A stretch of 34,811 nt of DNA, taken from NCBI RefSeq assembly GCF_000955955.1, contig NZ_JYJG01000041.1:1-34811 (forward strand). Reading direction: 5' to 3'. Made by a program: the position numbers and the translations under genes. Source of the stretch: Lentzea aerocolonigenes. Its GTDB lineage: Bacteria; Actinomycetota; Actinomycetes; Mycobacteriales; Pseudonocardiaceae. Under the pieces are notes generated by a model. It saw nothing but the letters and a program-made list of their open reading frames with translations, was not told where the DNA came from and searched no databases. Shown here in pieces: positions 1-9,045 of this stretch (positions are counted from its first letter, which is position 1; each line of letters opens with the position of its first letter).

Positions 1-31
1 AACCTTCATCCACGTGAGGTGGATGAAGGTT
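1..31 (-). terminator. Hairpin terminator after the subtilase gene
   Basis: A perfect 13-bp inverted repeat (arms 1-13 and 19-31, loop GTGAG) starts 25 bases beyond the stop codon of the minus-strand subtilase gene. It has no T-run, as is common for high-GC actinobacterial terminators. The window edge hides the next gene, so it could also serve a gene arriving from the left. Confidence 0.75.
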
Positions 32-55
32 CCCTTCATCGTGAAAAGGTCGGAC

Positions 56-3000
56 CTAGTAGGCCGCGTTGCGGGTGTTGGACTTCACCGTGACGACCGA
101 CGCGCGGTCGCCGTTGGCGTTGTGGTGGTTGAGGACCAGCAGGCCCTCGGACTTGTCGGCCTTGAGGGCCGCGTCGTCCTTGTTCACCACGAGCGCCGTA
201 CCCGGCTTGGCGAGGTACGAGAGCGCCGCGTCGCCGCCACCCTGCGTCCACAGACCCGGCTTGAGCGGGTCGAAGGACAGGTTGCGGTCGATCACGTCGA
301 TCAGGCCGTTCGCGTTGCCGGGCGCCACGTAGAAGCCGGTGGTGCCGGCCACGTACGAGATGCGCGAGGTGTCCTTCGCCGGGTCGATGCCCAGTGCCGT
401 GAGCAGCACCGGCAGGACCGCGACGTTGGTGTCGGCGGTGTTCGTGTCGACATCACCGAACAGGCCGTTGACCGCCTGGATGTCGACCGTCGCACCCGTC
501 TTGAGGTCGACCGTCGTGGCGACCAGCAGGTCGGTGTCGGTCAGCCGCGCCGCGTGGGTCTCGAAGTCGGCCGTGCCGTCGCCGTTCGTGTCGATGTCGA
601 CGAACGGAACGGTGTTGGTGCCGAGGCTGTACCAGTTGCCCCACGTGGCGATGCCGAACGCGAGCAGCGCCTCCTCCGGCTTGCCCTGTGCCTTGGCGAG
701 CGGGGCCGTGGAGGCCGCGCCGACGTAACGCAGGTCGCCGCCCTTGGCGGTCTCGTTGAGCGCGCAGTTCTCGGTGACGTTGCGCTTGCAGTCGCGCATC
801 CGCGGCGACTGCGCCTGCAGCTCGAGAACGCTGACCAGCGAGCGGTACGCCTGCGAGCCCGTGCCCTGGTCGACGCCGCGGCCGGTCAGGTTCAGGATCG
901 CCTGCTTGTCCTTGCCGCGGAACTTGATGCTGTCGGCCGTGTTGATGTCCGCGACCGGCTTCGGCGCCGAGTAGACGGACAGGCGCAGCGGCACCGTGGC
1001 ACCGGCGGTCGGCGTGAGGGTCACGCGACCGGAGGCGTCCGCGAGGAACTGGCGTGGCGTGTCGAGCTGGTTGGCCACGACCGTCGAGTCCATCGTCTTG
1101 CGCAGCGCCTTGGGGTCATCGATCTTCAGGGTGACCTTGACGCGAGCGATACCGCGCGGGCCCACGGTCACCTTGTCCTGCGAGAGCACGTAGCTCACGC
1201 CGGGGATCGACGTCGCGGCCGTGTAGCCGACGTTGTACTCGACCCGCTTCGTGGACTTGTTGACGATCTTGATCGTCTTGGTCTTCGAAACCGGCTTGGC
1301 GACCTCGACGACGCCGAAGTTCGCGCTCACGTAGCCGGGGTCGTCCTCGACGAACGCGAGAACCTGGTTGTCCAGCGCGGACTTGCCGTCCACGCGGCCG
1401 GTGCCGACCCGGTTGGGCGCGAAGGTCTTGCCGTTCTCCTTCACGTCCGCACCGGACGTGTTCATGATCGCGGCCTTGACCTCTTCCAGCGAGTAGTCCG
1501 GGTGCGCCTGGCGCACCAGGGCCGCGATGCCGGCGACGTGCGGGGACGCCATCGACGTACCCGAGATCACCAGGCGGTCGTTGCCGGAACCGACGGCGGT
1601 CGACGAGATCGTGTCACCGGGGGCCGCGACGTCCGGCTTGATGGACTGGCCGCGGGTGCCACGGCTGGTGAACGAGCTCGGCGTGTCCGAAATGGACTGG
1701 TCGTAGGTCGGCACCGTGGTGCGCAGCTCGCCCGCGAGGCGGACGGTCAGCGTGCCCGCGTTCAGCAGCGGACGGACCTGGTTGGTGGCGTCACCGGTGA
1801 ACTGGAACATCGGGATGGTCGCGTTGCCCGCGATACCGGCCGCGAAGTTGTTCAAAGTGGACGAAAGCACCACACCGAGGCCGCCCTTGGCCTGCACGTT
1901 GTTCGCGCGGACCGCGGAACCACAACGGCGCGTCGCGTCGACGTCGTCCCACTCCAGCCACACGAACTTGCCGGCCACGTCGTCGGTGATCGCGACACAG
2001 CCGTCGGCGTTGCCGGCCTGGTTCAGCTTCACGACCGGCAGGGTCTTGTCGTAGCCCAGGTAGCCGGTGAAGTTCTGGCTGTACTGGCCGGGCTGCGACT
2101 TGCCGTTGGCCACCGCACCGTCGCGCAGCACGAACGAGTCGCGCACGGACGCCACCGTCAGCGCCTCGGGCGTGTTGCCCGGCGAGCCGCCGATGTCGTA
2201 GAGGTCGCCACCGTTGCCCGCGGAGAAGACCGGCATGACGCCCGTCTTGTACAGCTTCTTCACGAAGAGGCTGTCGGGGTCGTCCGGTGCGCCGTAGTCG
2301 GAGCCGAGCGACAGGTTCACCACGTCGAGGTGGTCGGTGAAGTCGCCGTCGCCGTCGGGGTCGAGCGCCCAGTCGAGCGCCTGCGAGGTGACGTTGGTCG
2401 AGCCCTCGCAGCCGAAGACCTTCAGCGCGTAGATCTGGGCCTTCGGCGCGGTGCCGGGGCCGATCTTCATCGCGTTGAGCTTGTCGGCGTCGAGCTTGGT
2501 GTAGTCGCCCTTGAACGTGCTGCCGTCGGCGTTCTCACCGAAACCGGCGGTGGTGCCGGCGACGTGCGAGCCGTGGCCGTTGCAGTCGATCGGGTTCGGG
2601 TCCGGCTTCGGCGTGTTGACCGCCGGGTCCTTGCTGGCCCCGTCGTAGTCCTCACCGACGAAGTCGTAACCGCCGACGACCTTCGCGGTCGGGAAGTTCG
2701 GGTTCGCCGCGCGCGGGTCGACGGCCTTGAACGCCTCGACCGTGCCTGGACCGCCGAAGTTGGCGTGCGTGTAGTCGACGCCGGTGTCGATGATGCCGAC
2801 CCGGATGTCGTCACCGAGCTTGCCGTACTGCTGCCAGACGTTGAGCGTCCTGGTCAGCTGCACGGCGTTCGAGTTCTCGCGCTTCTTCGGCACGACCGGG
2901 TAGACCGCGGCCACGTCCGGGCGGTTCGCCAGCTCGCGGACCTTCGCGGCCTCCGCCGTCACGACCACGCCGGGAACACCGTTGGAGGTGCGGTAGAGCT

Positions 3001-3346
3001 CCTTGGTGGCGTTGTCCTTCGCCTTGAGCTCACCGACGACCTGGTCGACCGTGGCCGACGTGTCGCTCTTGGCCTGCTTGGCGGCCTTCTTCGCGGCTTC
3101 CTTGCCCTGCGGCTTCTTCTCCTCGAACGCGTCGACGGCAGGCTTGCGGTCGAGCGCGACGAACGCGGTGACCTTGCCGGACTGGTTCAGTCGCGGGGAA
3201 ACCTTGAGCTGCAACGCTTTCGCGTCCAGCCCGTGTGCACCCTTGACCGGCTGCGCGAGCGGTTCGCTCTGCGCCTGCGCTGTCGCGGGTGCGATCAGCA
3301 GTGTGGTGATGGCAGAGAACACCACCAGACTTGATCGTCTCTTCAC
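56..3346 (-). CDS. Secreted S8 (subtilisin-like) serine protease
   Basis: A 1096-aa secreted endopeptidase. Residues 1-26 are a signal peptide (MKRR, hydrophobic core, AQAQ). An inhibitor I9-like propeptide region runs to about 155. The catalytic triad is visible: Asp187 (IIDTGVDYTH), His258 (GHGSHVAGT) and Ser598 (GTSMASPHVAG), with oxyanion Asn378 (SAGNGG). A PA-like insert lies at about 430-545, between the oxyanion Asn and the Ser, as in large actinobacterial and plant-type subtilases. The last 450 residues look like Fn3-type beta domains, including a segment rich in Asp/Thr near the end. No sortase signal or C-terminal membrane anchor is seen, so it is probably released. It starts with GTG and has a GGGG purine run about 8 nt upstream. 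It is transcribed alone, ending at the 1-31 hairpin. The substrate cannot be inferred. Confidence 0.95.
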   Translation of the reverse strand: MKRRSSLVVFSAITTLLIAPATAQAQSEPLAQPVKGAHGLDAKALQLKVSPRLNQSGKVTAFVALDRKPAVDAFEEKKPQGKEAAKKAAKQAKSDTSATVDQVVGELKAKDNATKELYRTSNGVPGVVVTAEAAKVRELANRPDVAAVYPVVPKKRENSNAVQLTRTLNVWQQYGKLGDDIRVGIIDTGVDYTHANFGGPGTVEAFKAVDPRAANPNFPTAKVVGGYDFVGEDYDGASKDPAVNTPKPDPNPIDCNGHGSHVAGTTAGFGENADGSTFKGDYTKLDADKLNAMKIGPGTAPKAQIYALKVFGCEGSTNVTSQALDWALDPDGDGDFTDHLDVVNLSLGSDYGAPDDPDSLFVKKLYKTGVMPVFSAGNGGDLYDIGGSPGNTPEALTVASVRDSFVLRDGAVANGKSQPGQYSQNFTGYLGYDKTLPVVKLNQAGNADGCVAITDDVAGKFVWLEWDDVDATRRCGSAVRANNVQAKGGLGVVLSSTLNNFAAGIAGNATIPMFQFTGDATNQVRPLLNAGTLTVRLAGELRTTVPTYDQSISDTPSSFTSRGTRGQSIKPDVAAPGDTISSTAVGSGNDRLVISGTSMASPHVAGIAALVRQAHPDYSLEEVKAAIMNTSGADVKENGKTFAPNRVGTGRVDGKSALDNQVLAFVEDDPGYVSANFGVVEVAKPVSKTKTIKIVNKSTKRVEYNVGYTAATSIPGVSYVLSQDKVTVGPRGIARVKVTLKIDDPKALRKTMDSTVVANQLDTPRQFLADASGRVTLTPTAGATVPLRLSVYSAPKPVADINTADSIKFRGKDKQAILNLTGRGVDQGTGSQAYRSLVSVLELQAQSPRMRDCKRNVTENCALNETAKGGDLRYVGAASTAPLAKAQGKPEEALLAFGIATWGNWYSLGTNTVPFVDIDTNGDGTADFETHAARLTDTDLLVATTVDLKTGATVDIQAVNGLFGDVDTNTADTNVAVLPVLLTALGIDPAKDTSRISYVAGTTGFYVAPGNANGLIDVIDRNLSFDPLKPGLWTQGGGDAALSYLAKPGTALVVNKDDAALKADKSEGLLVLNHHNANGDRASVVTVKSNTRNAAY

Positions 3347-3390
3347 AACGTTGCCCCAAACGAGGTGTGTGCCTTCGACCCGAATACAAA

Positions 3391-3413
3391 GGTGCCGCGC
3401 CCTCTACGGCACC
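3391..3413. promoter_or_regulatory. Inverted repeat upstream of the subtilase, possible operator
   Basis: GGTGCCG and CGGCACC form a perfect 7-bp dyad with a 9-base spacer, 45-67 bases upstream of the subtilase start. Immediately upstream on the minus strand is TTGACC (3415-3420 on plus), which resembles a -35 box, but no matching -10 box is clear. It may be an operator or a 5'-UTR hairpin. Confidence 0.35.
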
Positions 3414-3529
3414 GGGTCAACCTCGTGGGGACGCTAATCGCTGATCGTGTGTCTGCGACTGCCCCGAAAGTATGAATGTTGTCTACAGATAGTTGCTTGT
3501 AACCCGTTCGTTGTGAACGACGATAGCCA

Positions 3530-3559
3530 CGGGAAGGGGACTTTGCCGTCCCCTTCCCG
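3530..3559 (-). terminator. Terminator of serA
   Basis: A perfect 12-bp stem (3530-3541 with 3548-3559, loop TTTGCC) lies 11 bases past the serA stop codon. It is very GC-rich, with no strong T-run on the minus strand. Confidence 0.8.
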
Positions 3560-3570
3560 GTTTGTCGTGA

Positions 3571-5166
3571 CTATCCGAAGTCGACACTCCGGACCGTACG
3601 AGCCCCAACAGCAGCACCGATCGGGTCGAGCACCGCGGTGTCGACCGGGCGGTCCACCCGCAGCACCATCACGGCGTCCGCACCGGTCTGGCTGATCTGC
3701 GCGGCCTCGATGTTCACGCCGGCCTCGCCGAGCAGCGTGCCGACCGTGCCCATGACACCCGGACGATCCGGGTACTCCAGGAGCAGCACGGTTCCCTCGG
3801 CCCGCAGGTCGAAGTTGCGGCCGTTGATGTTCACCAGCTTCTCGACCTGGGCGATGCCGCTCACCGTGCCCGAGACGGTGTTCGTCGTGCCGTCCGCCTG
3901 CACGGCCTTCACCGTGACGAGGCTGCGGTGGTTCGGGCTCTCGGTCTCCTTGACCAGATCGACGTTCACGCCGAGGTCCGCGGCGAGCTGCGGGGCGTTG
4001 ACGAACGTCACCTGCGACTCGACGACGCTGGAGAAGACTCCGCGCAGGGCCGCGAGCGGGAGCACCTGGACGTCCTCATTGGACAGTTCACCGCGCACCT
4101 CGACCGTGACGCTGGTCGGGGCCTTCGGCGACAGTGCACTGAGGACGGTGCCGAGCTTCTGCACCAGCGGCAGGTACGGGCGCACCTCCTCGCCGACCGC
4201 GCCGCCCTGGACGTTGACGGCGTCCGGCACGAAGTCGCCGGCGAGCGCGAGGACGACGCTCTTCGCGACGTCGGTGCCCGCGCGGTCCTGCGCCTCGCTG
4301 GTGGACGCGCCGAGGTGCGGCGTGACGACGATGCCGGGAACGTTGAACAGCGGGCTCTCGGTGGTCGGTTCCGTGGAGAAGACGTCGACGCCGGCGCCGC
4401 CGACCTGACCCTCCTTCACGGCCTCGGCGAGGGCTTCCTCGTCGATGAGACCACCGCGGGCGGCGTTGACGATGATGACGCCGCGCTTGGCCTTGGCCAG
4501 CTGCTCGGCGCCGATCAGGCCCTTGGTCTCCGGGGTCTTCGGCAGGTGGATGCTGATGGCGTCGGCGCGCTCCAGCAGCTCCTCCAGCGTCACGAGCTCG
4601 ATGCCGAGCTGGGCGGCGCGCTGGGCCGACACGTACGGGTCGTACGCGATGAGCTCGACACCGAACGCGGCGATGCGCTGCGCGAACAGCTGACCGATCT
4701 TGCCGAGACCCACGACACCGACGGTCTTGCCGTTGAGCTCGACGCCGTTGAACTTGCTGCGCTTCCACTCGTGGTTCTGCAGCGTCTCGTGGGCGGCCGG
4801 GATCTGCCGTGCCACGGAGAGGAGCAGCGCGACGGCGTGCTCGGCGGCGGACACGATGTTGGACGTCGGCGCGTTGACGACCATCACGCCGTTGGCCGTG
4901 GCCGCGGGCACCTCGACGTTGTCCAGGCCGACGCCCGCGCGGGCCACGACCTTGAGCTTGCGGGTGGCGGCGAACACCTCGGCGTTGACCTGCGTGGCGG
5001 ACCTCACGAGCAGGGCGTCGGCGTCCGCGACGGCCTCGAGGAGGGCCGCGCGGTCGGTGCCGTCTACGTGACGCACTTCCACGCCATCACCGAGAGCGTC
5101 CAGCACGGACGGTGCGAGCTTCTCGGCGATGAGGACAACAGGTCGGCTCGTGTTGGTCACGGACAT
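3571..5166 (-). CDS. serA: D-3-phosphoglycerate dehydrogenase
   Basis: It oxidises 3-phosphoglycerate to 3-phosphohydroxypyruvate with NAD, the first step of serine synthesis in the cytoplasm. The product is 531 aa, the usual length of the long actinobacterial type. An NAD-binding GLGKIG motif is at 153-158. The catalytic residues of the D-2-hydroxyacid dehydrogenase family are Arg237 (NAARGGL), Glu266 (STEP) and His284 (TPHLGAS). An allosteric substrate-binding domain at about 320-450 and a C-terminal ACT domain (about 458-531) indicate serine feedback control. The reading frame is open upstream to 5289, but ATG 5166 has GGGAG correctly spaced before it and gives the family's normal N-terminus. 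A possible -10 (TATGCT) lies at 5261-5266. In M. tuberculosis serA1 lies near ilvBNC; here four to five accessory genes separate them. Confidence 0.97.
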   Translation of the reverse strand: MSVTNTSRPVVLIAEKLAPSVLDALGDGVEVRHVDGTDRAALLEAVADADALLVRSATQVNAEVFAATRKLKVVARAGVGLDNVEVPAATANGVMVVNAPTSNIVSAAEHAVALLLSVARQIPAAHETLQNHEWKRSKFNGVELNGKTVGVVGLGKIGQLFAQRIAAFGVELIAYDPYVSAQRAAQLGIELVTLEELLERADAISIHLPKTPETKGLIGAEQLAKAKRGVIIVNAARGGLIDEEALAEAVKEGQVGGAGVDVFSTEPTTESPLFNVPGIVVTPHLGASTSEAQDRAGTDVAKSVVLALAGDFVPDAVNVQGGAVGEEVRPYLPLVQKLGTVLSALSPKAPTSVTVEVRGELSNEDVQVLPLAALRGVFSSVVESQVTFVNAPQLAADLGVNVDLVKETESPNHRSLVTVKAVQADGTTNTVSGTVSGIAQVEKLVNINGRNFDLRAEGTVLLLEYPDRPGVMGTVGTLLGEAGVNIEAAQISQTGADAVMVLRVDRPVDTAVLDPIGAAVGARTVRSVDFG

Positions 5167-5353
5167 CGCTCCCAGAACGGTTGGATCGTGGGGCGCGGGC
5201 GTGGTCGAGGCGGCAGGCCCGCGCCGACCGGAGCACCGCAATGTGTCCGGACTGTTAACGAGCATAGACAGGGGGGCCGCGACGGCCATCTGGCGGGTGT
5301 CTCAGGTCACTGGTGTGTCTTGCGTGGTGGGACGGTGTTTGCGGTGGTTCCCG

Positions 5354-8068
5354 TCAGCGTGACTGGGCCAGGCCGTCGAGCTGCTCCTGGATGCGCTCCG
5401 CCTCCTCGGTCCGCCCCTGCTGCCGGTAGATCTCCAGCGCCTCCTGCCACACCGCGCGCGCCTCGTCGTGCTGCCCGAGCGCGGCGTGGGGCGCACCCAG
5501 TGCGGCCAGGACCTCCGCGACGCCGTAGTCGAAGGCGAGCTCGCGTTGCAACGCGAGCGACTCGCGGTAATGGGCCACGGCCACCTCGTGGTCGCCGGCG
5601 AGGTGCGCGATGTAGCCGAGGCTGTCGAGCACGCCTGCCTCACCGGACGGGTCGTGGTGGGCGCGGTGGACGTCCAGGGCGGCCAGGCAGTGCTCGCGGG
5701 CCAGCTCGTGGTCGCCCAGGCGGGCCGCGGACCAGCCGACGCCGTTGAGCGCGCGGGCCTCCCACACCGGGTTGCCGAGGACGCGGCAGAGGTCCAGAGC
5801 GCTGATCGAGTGCGCCAGCGCCCGGCGGTCGTCGCCCTGCTGTTCGTACGCCCGCGCCAGGACCGTGTGGGTGTGAGCCTGAGCGGTCTCGTCACCCTGC
5901 TCTTCGGCCAGCGCCAGGGCCTGACGCAGGTGGTCCATGGCCTCGGAGTAGCTGCCCAGCTCGGTGTGGGCGATGCCCAGCTGCCGATGGCCGAGCACGC
6001 GGACGTCGGGGTCGGTCGCGGACAGCGCGGCCTGCCAGACAGCGATCTGGTCGTGGTGATGGCCCCGGAGCTGGTGGAACGTCGACAGCGACCACGCCAG
6101 CTGCCACACGGACCGTTCGAGGCCGAGCGTCGACGCGGTGTGCTGGGCGGCCAGGACGCAGAGGTGCTCGGTGCGGAACCACTCCATGGCCGCCGCCGCG
6201 TCGGGCAGCGAGAGCGAGTGGTCCGGCGGCTCCAGCTCGATGTCCACGCGATGCAGGTGCACGAGGCGATCTGCGGCGTGGGCGGTGTGCAGGTAGAAGG
6301 CGACCACCCGGCGCAACGCCGCCTCGCGCACGTCCGGAGCCAGTTCCTGGAGCGCGGCGTGGCGGCGGATCAGGTCGTGCATGCCGTAGCGGCCGGCCGC
6401 GTCCAGGCTGATCAGCGACGCCTGTTCCAGACCGCGCAGCACCGTCCGGGTGTGGGACAGACCGGTGAGGGCCGAGGCGGCGGGCAGGCCGACGTCGGGT
6501 CCCGGCGCGCAGGCCAGCAGCACGAAAGCGTGCATCTGCTCCGAGGTCAAAGCGTTGTAGGACAACGAGAGCACGGCCGGCAGGCTCGCCACCGGGTCGC
6601 CCTCGTCCAGCACGTCGAGCATGCTCTCGCGCAGTTCGAGGGCGACGGTGGGCAGCGACGAGCCGGCACAGGTGCTGACGCGGCCCGCGATGATGCTCAA
6701 CGCCAGCGGGAACCCTCCGCACAACCGCACCAGCTCGTCGGCGGCGTCGCGTCCGGCCTCGACCTGCCCGGCCCCGAGCCGCGCGACGAGCAACTCGTGG
6801 GCCGTGGCGTCGTCGAGGACGTCCAGCGAGACGTGCAGGGCGCCGTGCCCGGTGACCAGGCCCGGCAACCGGTTGCGGCTGGTCACCAGCACCGTGCACG
6901 ACCCGCTGCCCGGCAGCAGAGGGGTGACCTGGGCGGTGTCGGCGGCGTTGTCGAGCACCAGCAGCATCCGCTTGCCCGCCACGAGACTGCGGAACAACGC
7001 CGTCTGCGCGTGCGGCTCGATCGGGATGCGGCCGGACTCGACGCCCAGCGCGTCGAGGAAGCCGCGCACGGCCGCCGTCGGATCCAGCAGGCCGTCGGGG
7101 CTGAACCCGCGCAGGTCGACGTACAGCTGCCCGTCGGGGAACCGGTCGGCGTTCTGGTGGGCCCAGTGCAACGCGAGCCAGGTCTTGCCGACACCGCCGG
7201 TGCCCACGACGGCCGTGACGGCGGCCGTGGCGTCCAGCACGTCCAGTTCGCTGCGGCGCCCGACGAACGGCGTGGGCGCCATCGGAAGTTGACGCGGGAT
7301 CACCACCGAATGGCTGCGCACCGCGGCGGTGAGAGCGGAGTCCGCGCTCAGCAGCTGCTGGTGCAGTTCGTGCAGCGCGGTACCGGGTTCGGTGCCCAGT
7401 TCCTCGACCAGACGCGCGCGGATCTGCCGGTACTGCTCCAGCGCGTCGATCGTGCGACCGGCCTGGTGCAGGGCGAGCATGTACTGCGCCGCCACCCGCT
7501 CGTCCAACGGCTGCTGCGCGCTGCGGCCGGACAGCTCGCTCACCAGCTGACCGCCTTTCCCCAGTCGCAACAGGGCATCCGCCAGGTCGTGCTCGGCGGC
7601 CAGGCGTTCCAGTGCCAGCCTGTCCCGTTCGGCTTCGGCCCACGCGCCGTCCACGCCGGTCAGCGGCTGCCCGCGCCACAACGCCAGTGCCTCGGTCCAG
7701 GCGCTCACGGCCTGGACGTCGTCGACACCGGCCTGGGAGCGGAGATCGCGGAACCGGTGCAGGTCCGTCACGGGCTCGGCGGCGTCGGTGACCAGGGCGT
7801 AGCCACCGGAACGGCGCACAATGCTCACGCCCGACGCATCCGCCAGCGATCGTCGCAACCGCGAGATGTAGCTGTGCAGCGTCGACCGGGACCGCGCGGC
7901 CCCCTCGATGCCCGAGATCCGCTCGACCAGTCGCTCCACCGGCACCACCCGGCCCTCGTCAACGGCCAGCGCGGCGAGCACGCAGCGCTGCTTGGGCGTG
8001 CCCAGGTCAACGAGCCGTCCATCGACCTCCGTGCCGACCTCGCCCAGCAGCCGCACCAGCACCGCCAC
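5354..8068 (-). CDS. SARP/AfsR-type regulator: wHTH-BTAD-NB-ARC-TPR
   Basis: A large transcriptional activator of the AfsR/SARP class, 904 aa. Residues 1-95 are an OmpR-like winged helix and about 100-245 are the BTAD domain (WRGQPLTGV, EQYRQIRARLVEELG). An NB-ARC ATPase follows, with Walker A GTGGVGKT at 289-296 and a Walker B-like RMLLVLDNA. About 600-900 hold TPR helices. GTG 8068 is chosen because GAGGGGG sits just upstream and the wHTH begins directly; an in-frame extension to 8152 lacks family sequence. It is transcribed in the same direction as the two secreted-protein genes, 147 bases downstream of them. Such proteins often control specialised metabolism or morphogenesis, but no biosynthetic cluster is visible here, so its targets are unknown. 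Confidence 0.92.
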   Translation of the reverse strand: MAVLVRLLGEVGTEVDGRLVDLGTPKQRCVLAALAVDEGRVVPVERLVERISGIEGAARSRSTLHSYISRLRRSLADASGVSIVRRSGGYALVTDAAEPVTDLHRFRDLRSQAGVDDVQAVSAWTEALALWRGQPLTGVDGAWAEAERDRLALERLAAEHDLADALLRLGKGGQLVSELSGRSAQQPLDERVAAQYMLALHQAGRTIDALEQYRQIRARLVEELGTEPGTALHELHQQLLSADSALTAAVRSHSVVIPRQLPMAPTPFVGRRSELDVLDATAAVTAVVGTGGVGKTWLALHWAHQNADRFPDGQLYVDLRGFSPDGLLDPTAAVRGFLDALGVESGRIPIEPHAQTALFRSLVAGKRMLLVLDNAADTAQVTPLLPGSGSCTVLVTSRNRLPGLVTGHGALHVSLDVLDDATAHELLVARLGAGQVEAGRDAADELVRLCGGFPLALSIIAGRVSTCAGSSLPTVALELRESMLDVLDEGDPVASLPAVLSLSYNALTSEQMHAFVLLACAPGPDVGLPAASALTGLSHTRTVLRGLEQASLISLDAAGRYGMHDLIRRHAALQELAPDVREAALRRVVAFYLHTAHAADRLVHLHRVDIELEPPDHSLSLPDAAAAMEWFRTEHLCVLAAQHTASTLGLERSVWQLAWSLSTFHQLRGHHHDQIAVWQAALSATDPDVRVLGHRQLGIAHTELGSYSEAMDHLRQALALAEEQGDETAQAHTHTVLARAYEQQGDDRRALAHSISALDLCRVLGNPVWEARALNGVGWSAARLGDHELAREHCLAALDVHRAHHDPSGEAGVLDSLGYIAHLAGDHEVAVAHYRESLALQRELAFDYGVAEVLAALGAPHAALGQHDEARAVWQEALEIYRQQGRTEEAERIQEQLDGLAQSR

Positions 8069-8215
8069 GCGCCGCCCCCTCGTCCGGAACCCCCCTGCCG
8101 CCAGACACAGCGGCTCGAAAGGCACCGTACAGAAAGCCCGTGAGCGGTACATGCGATCTGACCTGAAGGTGGTGAGCGGGTGCGGTGCGGCACCACGCCC
8201 ACCACCGTCGGGTCC

Positions 8216-8659
8216 CTAGGCGCGCTGCCAGTGCTGGGCGGCGCCGCCGGTGCAGGGCGACATCCCGACCCCGGCCGCGGCGGTCCTGCCGAGGCACTGG
8301 CCGGTGTCGGCCGCCTTGATCAGCAGGTTGTCCGGTGTCCCGGTCACCTTCCAGCGCTGCGACGCCGCGCTGCCGCAGGCGGCCAGTCCGACCTCGGTGC
8401 GCAGGTGGTGGGCACAGGTGCCGGTGCCGACGTGGCGCAGCGACGTCTGGGTGCCCGGCGTCGACCAGCGCCACAGCTGCCGCTCGCCCGGCCCGCAGGT
8501 CGCGAGACGAACGTCCGCGAGAGTGCCGTCGAGGCACACCGTCGTGCCCGCCAGCTTGAACCGGTTGGTCAGCACGGCCGCGGAAGCCGAAGGCGCGCCG
8601 ACGAGCGTGAACGCGGCCACCGCGACCGCCGCCGCCACGACGATCCTGCCGGCGATCAT
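8216..8659 (-). CDS. Small secreted ricin-type beta-trefoil (QxW)3 protein
   Basis: A 147-aa secreted protein with a signal peptide (about 1-28, ending SASA). The mature part is a single beta-trefoil made of three similar lobes. Each lobe ends in a QxW motif (Q61-W63, Q101-W103, Q142-W144) and carries one Cys pair (C42/C55, C82/C95, C122/C136). This is the ricin-B-like carbohydrate-binding fold, here standing alone rather than attached to an enzyme. The ATG overlaps the stop of the preceding gene as ATGA, so translation is probably coupled. The sugar ligand is unknown, and the lobes lack a clearly recognisable complete set of ricin sugar-binding residues. Confidence 0.85.
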   Translation of the reverse strand: MIAGRIVVAAAVAVAAFTLVGAPSASAAVLTNRFKLAGTTVCLDGTLADVRLATCGPGERQLWRWSTPGTQTSLRHVGTGTCAHHLRTEVGLAACGSAASQRWKVTGTPDNLLIKAADTGQCLGRTAAAGVGMSPCTGGAAQHWQRA

Positions 8660-9045
8660 CCGCAGGCCACGGTGATGCTCGCGGAGGTCTTCACCGTCTC
8701 GTGCGTGCCGATGCCAGTGATGAACAGGGCGCGGTACTTCTTCGTCTTGGTGCCGTTGCAGGTGTACGTGGTGATGGCGCCGACGTTGGTGCGGAACACC
8801 CCGGTCCGGACGACGTGGTCCTTCCAGCCGATCGTCTTCTTCTCCTGCACCGCGATCGTGAAGCTCGTGGTGGCCTGGTCGCAGTTGAAGAACCCGCCGA
8901 CCGCGTCGACGAAGTTGCCGCGCTTCTGCACGTTGATCCGCACGTGCTTGTCCGGATCGCAGTTGGCCGCCGACGCCGTGCCCGGCATCACCAGCGCGGT
9001 GGCGGCGATCGCGACCGCCGCGGCCGTCCCCAGAATCTTCTTCAA
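8656..9045 (-). CDS. Small secreted protein of unknown function, four Cys
   Basis: I do not recognise this family. The frame extends to 9147, but a TTG at 9045 directly follows an excellent ribosome-binding site (GAGGGAGAAGG) and begins a textbook signal peptide (MKKILG, hydrophobic core, TASAA). I therefore choose the TTG, giving 129 aa. The mature protein has about 102 residues and four cysteines (C29, C55, C96, C128), likely two disulfides. It is rich in Thr/Val beta-strand-like segments, suggesting a small extracytoplasmic beta-sandwich. Its stop overlaps the start of the lectin-like gene by four bases, so the two are made together. A 7-bp dyad (9067-9086) lies in its upstream region. Confidence 0.75.
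   Translation of the reverse strand: MKKILGTAAAVAIAATALVMPGTASAANCDPDKHVRINVQKRGNFVDAVGGFFNCDQATTSFTIAVQEKKTIGWKDHVVRTGVFRTNVGAITTYTCNGTKTKKYRALFITGIGTHETVKTSASITVACG

Noticed and set aside
14..3334. Long plus-strand ORF (1106 aa) opposite the subtilase
   Set aside because: It is an Arg/Val/Asp-rich antisense shadow caused by high GC at third positions. The minus strand has a signal peptide and a full catalytic triad.
5167..5289. N-terminal extension of serA
   Set aside because: The extra 41 residues do not match the family, and ATG 5166 has a good ribosome-binding site.
5468..8143. 891-aa plus-strand ORF opposite the SARP-type regulator
   Set aside because: No domain is recognisable and the composition is typical of an antisense shadow. 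The minus strand has wHTH, BTAD, Walker A and TPR features.
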